Source of the DNA: JBELHO01 sp042091375
GTDB lineage: Bacteria; Pseudomonadota; Gammaproteobacteria; Enterobacterales; Alteromonadaceae
DNA length: 64,000 bases
Reading direction: 5' to 3'
Assembly: GCA_042091375.1 (NCBI GenBank)
Contig: JBELHO010000006.1
Location: 1-64,000, forward strand
The translations under genes and the position numbers were made by a program. Shown here piece after piece: positions 8,764 through 17,473 of this stretch. Each line of letters starts with the position of its first letter. Within the stretch, counting starts at the first letter, position 1. Below the pieces are notes generated by a model, which saw only the letters and a list, made by a program, of their open reading frames with translations, had not been told where the DNA came from and did not search any database.

Positions 8764-9675
8764 GTGGTAAAACACTCAAAATGGTCACAAAAGATAGTTA
8801 TTGTATACCTACTACCTATGATTGCTATCATACTCATTGCTATCACTGTAATAACCACTTTACTCAGTCAAAGTTATGCCATTAACAATACTTTACAGAT
8901 CATAAGCAGTCGACAATTGCTCGCCAATGATTTTGCACAGGCAATCGCTAATATGCGTTTTAATAGTCTGTCGTTGGTGGCAAATAGCGATAATTCAAAG
9001 ATCCGTCAATATGCTGTTTCATCTATTCAGGCCTCTGATCAGTTAGTAAAGACCACAACTAAATTAAAATATTATCTTCCCAATGAAGCGAAAATAGATA
9101 GGTTATTAGCGCATCTCACTAGTTTAAAAAACACCATGTCGGAAATTATCAAGGCAGGAAAATCAAGTAAACATATAAACACTATGCAAATGATTAGTAC
9201 TATTGCGCAAGAGCAAAACATTATTAAAGCTCTTGCCAAAGATCTTGTACAGTTGGAAACGGAAAAACGTCCAGGTGATATATCTCATCACATCAACGAT
9301 AGTAAGAATTTTTCATTGATTTTACTTGTTGTGGTGATTTTTATTGTTGTCCTTTCAGCAATAATCGTTTGGTTTTTAAAAGGCTTATTGTTGTCGAAAC
9401 TGAATGCTTTAAACCAAAAAGTCAGTAACTATGCCGATGCAAAACTAACTTTTGAACTATCAAATAACAATAAGGTAGACGAAGATCAGCTTGGTACAAC
9501 TTCAAATTCATTGAGTAGCTCGATTGAAAACCTCAAGAATGTCATTGATGACATTAGAGAATTAACAACTGTACGCCAGAAAAAAGCAGAAATTGTCGAT
9601 GAGAGTTCGGCAAAAACAGTTAATTATTCAAAAAAGATTTCAGCGGATATTCTATCAGTTAAAGACGCCTTGTAG
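8764..9675 (+). CDS. Membrane sensor stub: four-helix-bundle and HAMP protein without output domain
   Basis: A 303-residue protein starting at GTG (AAAGGAA precedes it). It has a first membrane helix (about 11-33), a periplasmic helical segment (about 35-185) like chemoreceptor four-helix-bundle sensors, a second membrane helix (about 186-209), and a HAMP-like linker (about 210-262). It then runs only about 40 more residues and stops. A chemoreceptor would continue for 250-300 residues of methylation and CheA-binding helices, and a kinase or cyclase for longer. No remnant of such a domain is found in the 700 bases downstream. It is either a truncated methyl-accepting chemotaxis protein or a naturally short sensor. 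Family-level call by architecture only. Confidence 0.6.
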   Translation: MVKHSKWSQKIVIVYLLPMIAIILIAITVITTLLSQSYAINNTLQIISSRQLLANDFAQAIANMRFNSLSLVANSDNSKIRQYAVSSIQASDQLVKTTTKLKYYLPNEAKIDRLLAHLTSLKNTMSEIIKAGKSSKHINTMQMISTIAQEQNIIKALAKDLVQLETEKRPGDISHHINDSKNFSLILLVVVIFIVVLSAIIVWFLKGLLLSKLNALNQKVSNYADAKLTFELSNNNKVDEDQLGTTSNSLSSSIENLKNVIDDIRELTTVRQKKAEIVDESSAKTVNYSKKISADILSVKDAL

Positions 9676-10409
9676 TCCCTGAGTCAAAATAGCTAGGTCA
9701 CTTAATAATGAAGAGTTAATAATTATCAATTTACTAGTGCTGCAGTTCAGTTGAGCTCGGTTCAGTTCAGAAATGTGAAGCTAAAGGTGATTAAATTGCA
9801 AAACCAAATCACTTCATTTTGCCCATGCACCATGTACTCAATTGCTCAGAATGAGGGTCAGTAGGTATGTTTGTCTAGCAACTAAGTAACAATAATCAAC
9901 ACAGGAGACTGTTTTAACATCAAGCTGTGTTTATTATAAACAGTATGCTCATTTGAGGTTGTTGCCAGAGTTTGCTCTGCTCTAAGACAAGACAAGTATT
10001 TTTTACCTTATTCTCAGAACAACCATGGGAATTTAATCACAAAAGTATGGCGAAACCAATATCTAGGGGTCATTCATCGCGAAAATAGCCTGATCCACCT
10101 TATAATCGAAAAATTGTTCGGGTTAGCTCAGTTCTTGCCTTGTTGGTAGCACGGTTATGTTATAACATTTTGCGCAATGTTGTGTTTAGCTGATAAATTA
10201 ATAAAAGTTTATTGGCTCGTATTGGTCAAAATATCACATTTTTTGTTAAACGACTTGATGACTGATCAAAATTTTATCTTTGCTTATATGTAGTCAATTG
10301 CAGCTAAGTTTGCTTAAATGACGGGTGAAATTAGATAAAAACAGAACAACCTTATATTTATGTGATAAGCATTAAATAAAAAATAAATAATTATAGGAGA
10401 AAGAAGGAA
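9676..10409. other. Gene-free spacer, 734 bases
   Basis: No credible coding frame on either strand. It contains small direct repeats (gttcagtt-type near 9745-9770) and a short hairpin at about 10167-10184 (aacatt/aatgtt). I see no terminator for the sensor stub and no recognisable RNA. Confidence 0.5.
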
Positions 10410-12647
10410 ATGAATTTTCATTATTCGCATTTAGGTAAGTCAGTTATTGCCTTATCTGTCGCTTTGGCGCTGGGGGCATGTTCAAAACCAGCTGAACAAG
10501 AAAAAACCACAGCAACCCCTGCTCCCGAAGTAGCAACTGCACAAGTAAAGCAAGAAATTACTAAACAAGCCGATAACCCATTCTTTGAAAATTACGATAC
10601 CCCTTTTCAAATTCCTCCTTTTAGTAAAATCAAAGATGAACACTACATGCCGGCATTTGAAAAAGGTATGCAGCAACACCTTAAAGAAATTGACGCCATA
10701 GTTAACAATCCTGAAGCCCCTACTTTTGAGAATACTATCGAACAGTTAGAGCGCACTGGCAAATTACTGACTAAAGTACAGCGAGTGTTTTTTAATTTAA
10801 CGGGCTCTAACACCAACCCTGAATTGCAAAAATTGCAACGCGAGTTGAGTCCTTTAACATCAGCTCATTACGACAAAATCAGCTTAAATGCTGGCTTATT
10901 CAAGCGTGTAGAGGCTGTTTATCAAGCGCGTCAAACGCTAAACCTATCTGCTGAAAAAATGAAGTTCCTCGAAGACACAAGGAAGGGATTTGTTCGCAGT
11001 GGTGCTCTGTTAACTTCTGAGCAAAAATCTAAAATTACTGAAATTAATGCTGAGCTATCAAAACTAACCACTGCTTACGGTCAGAATTTATTAGCAGAAA
11101 CCAATGGCTTTGAACTTATTCTCAATAAAGCCGATCTCGACGGTTTGTCTGATGGTATAGTCCTGGCCGCGGCAAGTACTGCACAACAAAAAATGGATGC
11201 AGCAGAAACTGAACAAGACAAAGCCAAATACCAAGACAAATTTGTGTTTACGCCACACCGCTCAAGTATGTATCCATTTTTAACGCAGTCAACGCGTCGT
11301 GATTTACGTGAAAAATTATACATGGCCTATACCAATCGCGGTGACAATAACAATGCCAACGACAACAAAAAAGTTGCAGCACAAATCGCCAAGCTCAGAG
11401 CTGAACGAGCCAAAGTGATGGGTTATGAAACTTACGCTCACTTTGTACTTGAAGAGCGTATGGTTAACACCCCAGAAGGTGTATACGAGTTATTAATGCA
11501 ATTGTGGCAACCTTCACTGGCCAGAGCAAAGCGCGAAGTAGTTGATATGCAAGCAGTGGTTGATGCCGAAGGACATGATTTCAAAATAGCATCTTGGGAC
11601 TGGTGGCAATACTCAGAAAAAGTACGCAAAGCCAAATACGATCTAGACGAAGCCACATTAAAGCCTTACTTATCCATTGATAATGTCCTCAAAGGCGTAT
11701 TTGATACTTCAAACAAACTTTGGGGTTTGAGTTTTACTGAGTTACACGACATAGAGACCTATCACCCTGACGCGCGTGTTTGGGAAGTTAAAGATAAAGA
11801 CGGCAGTCATTTAGGTATCTTTATTGGTGATTTTTTCACCCGCTCTAACAAACGCGGTGGCGCTTGGATGAGTAGTTTTAAAGGCCAATCAAACCTAGAT
11901 TCAGTTGAGCGTCCAGTAGTCGTTAACGTCTGTAACTTCCCCGGCCCTGTCGGCGATGCACCAGCGTTACTCAGCTTTGATAATGTCACCACCTTATTCC
12001 ACGAGTTTGGTCACGCATTGCACGGCTTGTTGACCAATACCCGCTATATGAGTATGTCAGGTACTTCTGGACCGAGAGATTTTACCGAATTTCCTGCGCA
12101 GATCCTTGAGCATTGGGCAAAAGAACCAGCGATCTTGAAAACCTTTGCCACTCATTATCAAACTGGTGAAGTGATTCCCGATCAGTTAATTGCTAAATTA
12201 CTCAAAGCCGCTAAGTTTAATCAAGGTTTTGCCAATACTGAATATTTAGCTGCCTCGTTACTGGACATGGACTGGCATACACTAACGGCGGATCAACCTT
12301 TACAAGACGCTGCTGTTTTTGAAAAAACTTCAATGGAGAAAGTTGGCTTAATTGATGAAATCGTCCCGCGTTATCGCTCGACTTATTTCTCGCATATCTT
12401 TGCCAGTGGTTACGCTGCCGGTTATTACAGTTATGTGCATTCGGCGGTATTAGATTCTGACGGTTTTGCCGCCTTTAAGGAGTCTGGTGACGTATTCAAT
12501 CAAGACTTAGCACAAAAACTTCGTACTCATATCTATGAAAAAGGTTCAACTGAAGATGCCATGACACTTTACAAAAAGTTCCGTGGACGAGAACCGCAAA
12601 TAGAAGCCTTACTTAAAGTGCGTGGTTTAGACGGCAGCGAAGACTAA
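10410..12647 (+). CDS. dcp: M3-family peptidyl-dipeptidase (Dcp-like), lipoprotein
   Basis: A 745-residue zinc metallopeptidase. Unlike cytoplasmic E. coli Dcp it carries a lipoprotein signal (lipobox LGAC, Cys24) followed by a Pro/Thr/Ala-rich linker, so it should be membrane-anchored in the envelope. The zinc motif FHEFGHALHG starts near residue 530 and is followed by SGTSGPRDFTEFPAQILEHW, the Dcp-type signature. A second signature, YAAGYYSYVHS, lies near the C-terminus and contributes substrate-binding Tyr and His residues. The family removes dipeptides from the C-terminus of oligopeptides. The ribosome site GGAGAAAGAAGG is strong. The gene ends just before a textbook terminator. Oligopeptidase A is the main alternative. 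Confidence 0.93.
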   Translation: MNFHYSHLGKSVIALSVALALGACSKPAEQEKTTATPAPEVATAQVKQEITKQADNPFFENYDTPFQIPPFSKIKDEHYMPAFEKGMQQHLKEIDAIVNNPEAPTFENTIEQLERTGKLLTKVQRVFFNLTGSNTNPELQKLQRELSPLTSAHYDKISLNAGLFKRVEAVYQARQTLNLSAEKMKFLEDTRKGFVRSGALLTSEQKSKITEINAELSKLTTAYGQNLLAETNGFELILNKADLDGLSDGIVLAAASTAQQKMDAAETEQDKAKYQDKFVFTPHRSSMYPFLTQSTRRDLREKLYMAYTNRGDNNNANDNKKVAAQIAKLRAERAKVMGYETYAHFVLEERMVNTPEGVYELLMQLWQPSLARAKREVVDMQAVVDAEGHDFKIASWDWWQYSEKVRKAKYDLDEATLKPYLSIDNVLKGVFDTSNKLWGLSFTELHDIETYHPDARVWEVKDKDGSHLGIFIGDFFTRSNKRGGAWMSSFKGQSNLDSVERPVVVNVCNFPGPVGDAPALLSFDNVTTLFHEFGHALHGLLTNTRYMSMSGTSGPRDFTEFPAQILEHWAKEPAILKTFATHYQTGEVIPDQLIAKLLKAAKFNQGFANTEYLAASLLDMDWHTLTADQPLQDAAVFEKTSMEKVGLIDEIVPRYRSTYFSHIFASGYAAGYYSYVHSAVLDSDGFAAFKESGDVFNQDLAQKLRTHIYEKGSTEDAMTLYKKFRGREPQIEALLKVRGLDGSED

Positions 12648-12667
12648 AGTGATATCCACATCGATAC

Positions 12668-12696
12668 AGAGGCCTGTGATCAGGCCTCTTTTTTTT
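12668..12696 (+). terminator. Intrinsic terminator after the M3 peptidase
   Basis: An 8-bp stem (agaggcct at 12668-12675, aggcctct at 12682-12689) with a 6-base loop is followed by a run of T to 12696. It lies 20 bases after the peptidase stop and inside the longest possible frame of the next gene, which argues against that gene starting at 12649. Confidence 0.9.
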
Positions 12697-12714
12697 GTCA
12701 ACTATGCTAAGGCA

Positions 12715-13485
12715 TTGTCTACTCAGTATTTCACAACAGTTATAATATTGTGTTGTATATCTATTGCAGGGGCGCTGTTTGCCCCTCAAGTCAATGCACA
12801 CCCACAAGACGAATTCATTATTTTGGATATCGAACAAGGAGAAATGCAACTCAAGGCTGGCAACATAGATAAAGAGTATTTAGCGGCTTTAAAACGCAAG
12901 AGATTGCGCAAACTGGCAGCGATGAAATGGCAAGAAAAATTGCAATTTTATCTATTTGCTGGGTTTGAACACATTATTCCCAAAGGCTTAGATCATATTT
13001 TATTTGTCTTAGGACTATTTTTTTCTAGCCTAGTATTGACCTCATTATTGTGGCAAGTCACTGCTTTTACCCTAGCCCACTCTATTACCCTAGGAGCAGC
13101 AGCACTGGGACTGGTTGCTATTCCCAGTAGTATTGTTGAACCACTTATTGCCCTTTCTATTGTTTGGATCGCCATTGAAAATTGTCTGTTTAAACAAACC
13201 ACTAAGTGGCGACCGGCGATAGTATTTAGCTTTGGTTTACTGCACGGTTTAGGTTTTGCCGCAGTACTCGCTGAATTTGGCTTACCCAAGGCGGATCTTG
13301 TCACCTCATTATTGGCATTTAATGTCGGTGTTGAGCTGGGACAAATAAGTATTATTATCTTAGCCTTTGCGGCAACAATATTAATGCGCAAGCAATCTTG
13401 GTTTCGCACATGGGTGCAATTACCGGCATCAATTGCCATAGGCTTAGTTGGTTTATACTGGTTTATTGAGCGGGTATTTTGGTAA
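12715..13485 (+). CDS. HupE/UreJ-family membrane protein
   Basis: A small polytopic membrane protein of the HupE/UreJ_2 type. After a leader-like hydrophobic segment ending in VNA-HPQDEF there is a short periplasmic part, then the family signature FAGFEHIIPKGLDHILFVLG followed by about six membrane helices. Conserved His residues lie in TLAHSITLG and LLHGLGFA. Relatives are linked to nickel/cobalt handling in hydrogenase and urease loci; neither is present here, so the role is unknown. The start is uncertain: no ATG is in frame at the right place. A GTG at 12649 would put the peptidase terminator inside the gene, so TTG at 12715 or 12748 is more likely. Confidence 0.8.
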   Translation: MSTQYFTTVIILCCISIAGALFAPQVNAHPQDEFIILDIEQGEMQLKAGNIDKEYLAALKRKRLRKLAAMKWQEKLQFYLFAGFEHIIPKGLDHILFVLGLFFSSLVLTSLLWQVTAFTLAHSITLGAAALGLVAIPSSIVEPLIALSIVWIAIENCLFKQTTKWRPAIVFSFGLLHGLGFAAVLAEFGLPKADLVTSLLAFNVGVELGQISIIILAFAATILMRKQSWFRTWVQLPASIAIGLVGLYWFIERVFW

Positions 13486-13562
13486 GCACTGTTGAACACC
13501 GATAGCTGGTGTTTATCTTAGCTATTGTTTTATCCTAGCTAGATTTTTGTATCATTAAACAA

Positions 13563-13594
13563 AGCCTTTGCTGAACTGCAAAGGCTGTATTTTT
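13563..13594. terminator. Terminator between convergent hupE-like gene and nhaA
   Basis: A perfect 9-bp stem (agcctttgc at 13563-13571, gcaaaggct at 13578-13586) with a 6-base loop is followed on the plus strand by gtattttt. It may serve both converging genes. Confidence 0.75.
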
Positions 13595-13600
13595 AATACC

Positions 13601-14806
13601 TTACTGGTTGTTTACCTGATCGCATTGCTTAGCAGGTAACCCCAAATACAACACAATAAAACCCATAATTCCCGACAACAAAGAACCAATAATGATGCCA
13701 AGTCTCTCGTCAAAAAGTAGGTTCACCCCAGTTTCTTCAAACGCAAGAGAACCAATAAATAAACTCATGGTAAAGCCGATACCACACAACGCAGCAGTGC
13801 CGTAGAGTGACATTGTGTTCATACCCGCAGGGAGTTTAGTAAGTTTTAATTTGATAAAAAGCCAACAAAAGCCAAATATACCAATCTGCTTACCAGCAAA
13901 TAAGCCAAGGGCAATACCGATAGGTACACCGTGCATTAACTGATCTATTGTCACTCCACTAAAGTTGATCCCGGCATTGGCAAAGGCAAAAATAGGTAAA
14001 ATGAAAAAGGCAACAACCGAATGCAGATCATGCTCTAAGCTTTTAAGTGGCGAGTAGCTCGGATCATCAGGCGACTTGATCGGTATGAACATTGCCAACA
14101 GAACCCCTGCTAAAGTGGCATGAACCCCAGATTTTAAGGTAGCAATCCACATGATAATACCGATCAAAATATACGGGCTTTTAGCGATCACATTTTTGTG
14201 ATTCATCAGCCAAAGAATAGGTATACAAAAGGCAACTATCAGTAACGCCGTGACAGAAATTTTAGATGTATAGAACAAGGCGATAATTATGATCGCGCCG
14301 ATATCATCAAATATTGCCAGTGAAGTGAGAAAAATTTTAATGCTAGTGGGTACTCGTGATCCCAATAAGGCTAGGACCGCCAGAGCGAAGGCTATATCAG
14401 TAGCTGCTGGAATAGCCCAGCCTTTGGCTGCGATGGCATCATCGCTATTAAAGTATAAGTAAATCAAAGCTGGAACCACCATACCTCCTATGGCACCAAT
14501 GCCCGGTAATACGATATTTTTTTTGTCGGCTAGTTCGCCCTCGATCAGTTCGCGCTTTAATTCTAAGCCAACCAAGAAAAAGAAAACCGCCATTAAGCCA
14601 TCGTTAACCCAGAGTAATAAGGGTTTGGCAATTTCAAGGGAGCCTACGCGAACTTCAACAGGTGTAGCCAACAATAACTGGTAATAACTTTCAAGCGGTG
14701 AATTAGCTAAAACAATGGCCAAAACCGCGGTGAAAAAAAGTAAAATACCACCCGCGGATTCCAGTTTTAAAAAAGAGCTGATGAATGACTGTTGCTCATG
14801 TTGCAT
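13601..14806 (-). CDS. nhaA: Na+/H+ antiporter NhaA
   Basis: A 401-residue inner-membrane antiporter that exports Na+ in exchange for protons. It is collinear with the NhaA family over its full length, with about 12 membrane helices. The essential paired aspartates are visible in AIFDDIGA (Asp167-Asp168), and the cation-path Asp137 in AATDIAFALAVL. The Lys-rich C-terminal helices include GFTMSLFIGSLAF. AAGGAAAG precedes the ATG. It is monocistronic, with a long gene-free spacer upstream and no nhaR-like regulator nearby. Expected for a marine organism. Confidence 0.97.
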   Translation of the reverse strand: MQHEQQSFISSFLKLESAGGILLFFTAVLAIVLANSPLESYYQLLLATPVEVRVGSLEIAKPLLLWVNDGLMAVFFFLVGLELKRELIEGELADKKNIVLPGIGAIGGMVVPALIYLYFNSDDAIAAKGWAIPAATDIAFALAVLALLGSRVPTSIKIFLTSLAIFDDIGAIIIIALFYTSKISVTALLIVAFCIPILWLMNHKNVIAKSPYILIGIIMWIATLKSGVHATLAGVLLAMFIPIKSPDDPSYSPLKSLEHDLHSVVAFFILPIFAFANAGINFSGVTIDQLMHGVPIGIALGLFAGKQIGIFGFCWLFIKLKLTKLPAGMNTMSLYGTAALCGIGFTMSLFIGSLAFEETGVNLLFDERLGIIIGSLLSGIMGFIVLYLGLPAKQCDQVNNQ

Positions 14807-15180
14807 ACTTTGCTTTCCTTTAGTTTGATTAGCCCAGTTTTGCCTAGCTTTAATTAGTGTAAATTAGCTTTAATTAGTTTAAATAGTGGCGGATTAAACC
14901 CTCAATTGTTTGCCACTCTGCCTAGTCATATTAGACAATATGCTACCATATCTGCTGGTCATTTCGGTAAAATTTACAGTAAAGGTATTAGCCCTAAACT
15001 TTCTATTTTTATGTGTACCATTACTTTATCTTGATTTGCGTTGATCACGGTATGCGTTGAATATTTGTCAATCTATCTCGGCGATTGCACAGTTGCGTTG
15101 AGTAAGCCTTGTATCCATTTGAGTTACATTAATACTGATAGTAAGCGGTGAGCGGGTATTAGACCAAACTACAGCCATTA

Positions 15181-15216
15181 CCTTTTGAACCTCTTTAACC
15201 TCTTTAACCTTTTTAA
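15181..15216. repeat. 9-bp tandem repeat, 4 copies
   Basis: Units ccttttgaa, cctctttaa, cctctttaa and cctttttaa follow each other without spacers. A partial fifth unit may follow. It is an imperfect microsatellite-like array with no obvious function. Confidence 0.7.
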
Positions 15217-15821
15217 CCATTAACTCTTAAACCATTTTGTACTGGTTTACTGAAAGAGTCTTTTTATTAGCCCTTTTAACAGAGGTTTCATCACAGACCT
15301 AATATCTGGCAATATTCAACATTTAAATCATCTCTTTAGCTATGCTAAAGGCATCAAATTCAGGCATTGACTCATTTAAAATGGGGTGACTATAGAATTC
15401 AACAAAAAAACACAAATGCAGTGAAATACGATTAGTCCAATACTTGTCCTTCACTGAAAAACCAACTAGTCATTTGCCTTAAAATAGCCTACGGCAATTT
15501 ACCTTTAATTAACCATTATCTGTAAAACTACCACAGTATAATTGACTCACTCTCACGCTAAACAATTTATTGAACAAATATTTATTTAGCTAATATTTAT
15601 GTATAAATCATTTATTGTGCAATTATTTATAGTGCATCCTTTATTAAAGAATAATGTTCATTAAAACTTTTTTTAAAGCCTAATAACTGAATAGTCGCAA
15701 CATACATAATCCGTCAAACATCGCAATAGAATTAAGTGAATTTTGATCTTCATATACGTCAATATCTATCGACCAATAGTCACTTTTACTCAGCTAAAAA
15801 CCATTTCATTCTTCATAAACC

Positions 15822-15862
15822 GCAAAATGCAAAAAGTTTTTACTTTGCATTTTGCAATTTTT
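15822..15862 (+). terminator. Orphan terminator-like hairpin in a gene-free region
   Basis: A perfect 12-bp stem (gcaaaatgcaaa at 15822-15833, tttgcattttgc at 15844-15855) with a 10-base loop is followed by aattttt. No protein-coding gene on the plus strand ends upstream within a kilobase, so it may end an untranslated transcript. Confidence 0.5.
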
Positions 15863-16082
15863 CTAATGCGCATTGAATAAGAATACTAAAAAACCAACTA
15901 TCTTACTGAAATAATTAATATTTAATTTTTGGTATAGATATTGATTAAAAGAATTTAGAAAATCATTTTTGATATTTCACATTGAGATGAACAGCCCGAA
16001 TTCGTTGATTTAGTTAAACTAAGATTATATGGGTTGGTCATTTCCCAGTTTTTATTAAGCATAAATATATAAGGATCAGCAA

Positions 16083-16736
16083 ATGAACAGTAAACTATTA
16101 AAAGGTATCTTGGTTTGCCTTGCTCTTTCTTTGAGCAGTTCAACCAATGCAACTTTGATTATTTCTGTTGACTCTGTCGTTGAAAACACTATGGGCGACT
16201 ATCCAAGCATAAATGATATCGAATACATGATCAATCAGCAGGGTCTAAGTAGTAATTATATTAGTGGGTTGACCGATTTTGAAAGCTTCACCAGCTCAGA
16301 TGTTGTTCATACTCAAGGTCATGGTGATGCTTGGTATAGTGACAGTCGTGTTTACTCTGGATTTTTTATTTTTGATTTAGGGGCTGAATATCTATTACAG
16401 AGTATGGTGATGTGGAATGCAGCAGGTGGAATAAACGCCAGTGTTTCCAGCTTTAGTTTGACTACGTCTTCAACCCCTGACTTTATTAGCTCTTCATTTG
16501 CAGGTGAATTTACAGGCAGCGAAGCAAATTATTTAGCCTCAGTTTACGATTTGACTGATTCTATTGCCAGATATATTCGCATGGATATTGATGGTAATTT
16601 TGGCAATCCCTGCTGTACCGTCATAGGCGAAATTGCTTTTGGAGGACAAGCGGTTAATGTAACTGCCCCCCCTATGCTTTTATTACTGACGTTAACTCTA
16701 TTTGGCTTAACATACAGAAGAAAAATCAATAATTAA
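16083..16736 (+). CDS. Secreted PEP-CTERM-like surface protein with discoidin-like fold
   Basis: A 217-residue protein with an N-terminal signal peptide (residues 1-23, ending TNA). The mid-region has a galactose-binding/discoidin-like pattern (FFIFDLGAEYLLQSMVMWNA at about 96-115, then ARYIRMDIDGNFG and IGEIAFGG). The C-terminus has the tripartite sorting layout: a short motif (VTAPP), a hydrophobic helix (MLLLLTLTLFGLTY) and a basic tail (RRKINN). This resembles the PEP-CTERM or related signals processed by exosortase/archaeosortase-type enzymes, though with VTAPP instead of a strict PEP. No exosortase is in the window. AAGGA stands 7 bases before the ATG. The function is probably extracellular matrix or carbohydrate binding, by inference. 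Confidence 0.75.
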   Translation: MNSKLLKGILVCLALSLSSSTNATLIISVDSVVENTMGDYPSINDIEYMINQQGLSSNYISGLTDFESFTSSDVVHTQGHGDAWYSDSRVYSGFFIFDLGAEYLLQSMVMWNAAGGINASVSSFSLTTSSTPDFISSSFAGEFTGSEANYLASVYDLTDSIARYIRMDIDGNFGNPCCTVIGEIAFGGQAVNVTAPPMLLLLTLTLFGLTYRRKINN

Positions 16737-16819
16737 TTCTCAATCATTTTACACAGTTCAAAGTAATCGAGTACTTAGTCAATAACAAAACTAATGCTGA
16801 TAATAATGCGTTGATTTTG

Positions 16820-16854
16820 GATAAATGATGCCCAAGAAATAGGCATCATTTATC
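16820..16854 (+). terminator. 13-bp perfect hairpin after the PEP-CTERM-like gene
   Basis: Arms gataaatgatgcc (16820-16832) and ggcatcatttatc (16842-16854) enclose a 9-base loop. The T-rich tail is weak, so termination is probable rather than certain. It also lies 8 bases from the end of the chemoreceptor pseudogene. Confidence 0.6.
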
Positions 16855-16861
16855 TATTGAG

Positions 16862-17300
16862 TTATTTTAGTTGCTCTACAGCTTTTCCATAGAATTTATC
16901 GTCTGATTGATTTGTTCAATAATAAGTTTAACCCTGTCAACCAAGTCACCCCCTTCATCAACTTGCTCTAGGCTTGCTCCCATCATTTGCACCGGGTGAG
17001 TAGATAAATCGGTGTTTTGTTATACTAGCTGTGTAATTTCTGAAGTCGATTCAGACGTTCTTGCCGCTAGCTGCCTCGCTTCATCAGCGACAACAGTAAA
17101 GCCACGCCCTTGTTCACCAGCTCTGGCGGCTGAAATCGCTGCATTCAATGCCTGTCAGTTAGTTTGAGTTGAGGACACAAACTGTTGAGTGATATCGTTT
17201 GCTAATTTAACAAACTTGATGATTGAAGTTAACTGGTGTCTATCGTCAGACAAAGGATCAAAAGAAGTCTCTAATCAAATTTGTTGTCCTGATTTAGCCA
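16862..17300 (-). pseudogene. Degraded PAS/methyl-accepting chemotaxis protein copy
   Basis: This stretch is clearly homologous to the 3' part of the intact chemoreceptor gene at 19059-20366. Reading the minus strand gives S-E-I-T-Q-L-V-stop-Q-N-T-D-L-S and then the terminal segment MMGASLEQVDEGGDLVDRVK. An in-frame TAA (17020-17022) replaces a glutamine codon. A one-base deletion near the end shifts SMEKAVEQLK out of frame. An internal deletion near 17160 joins the AAIEAARAGEQ region directly to PAS-domain sequence; the part near 17280 (tttgttgtcctgattt) matches the first PAS domain of the intact gene. It is a dead partial duplicate. Confidence 0.85.
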
Positions 17301-17444
17301 ACCTCTGATATTATCATTGCCATAAGGACCTGCTAAGCGGTCGGCAATCGACCAGTTTTTGATAAGCACTGAATACAATAAGCCGCCAGTAATTTTAGTG
17401 TCAGTCATCCATTTTTGGAGTTGCTGCTTGCCAGTTAGTGAAGC
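17301..17444 (-). pseudogene. C-terminal fragment of a class A beta-lactamase (remnant)
   Basis: A 48-codon open stretch on the minus strand reads ASLTGKQQLQKWMTDTKITG, then GLLYSVLIKNWSIADRLAG, then PYGNDNIRG. Its order matches the class A beta-lactamase segment around the KTG/RSG box of CARB-type enzymes (QL-x2-WM-x4-TG-x-LLRSVLPAGW-x-IADRSGAG). The conserved Ser or Thr after the basic residue is replaced by Leu. In-frame stops lie just upstream, and the downstream side joins the chemoreceptor remnant. Identification is from memory of the family pattern over a short stretch, so it is a moderate call. Confidence 0.5.
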
Positions 17445-17473
17445 TTATTAAACAATCAGTTGCTTAATTGACA

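Larger units (their letters stand above)
14807..16082. other. Long gene-free spacer, 1276 bases
   Basis: No credible reading frame on either strand. It holds a 9-bp tandem repeat (15181-15216), a short duplicated segment near 14848-14885 (tagctttaattagt twice) and a stand-alone terminator-like hairpin (15822-15862). The remainder is AT-rich and featureless to me. Confidence 0.55.

Noticed and set aside
10081..10200. Possible integron attC site or IS end near the palindrome atgttataacat
   Set aside because: The attC core boxes do not occur in the right order and no integrase or transposase remnant is visible.
12993..13499. 168-residue open frame antisense to the HupE-like gene
   Set aside because: It lies entirely opposite a gene with a clear family signature, has no ribosome site, and its composition is that of a reverse reading of membrane-helix codons.
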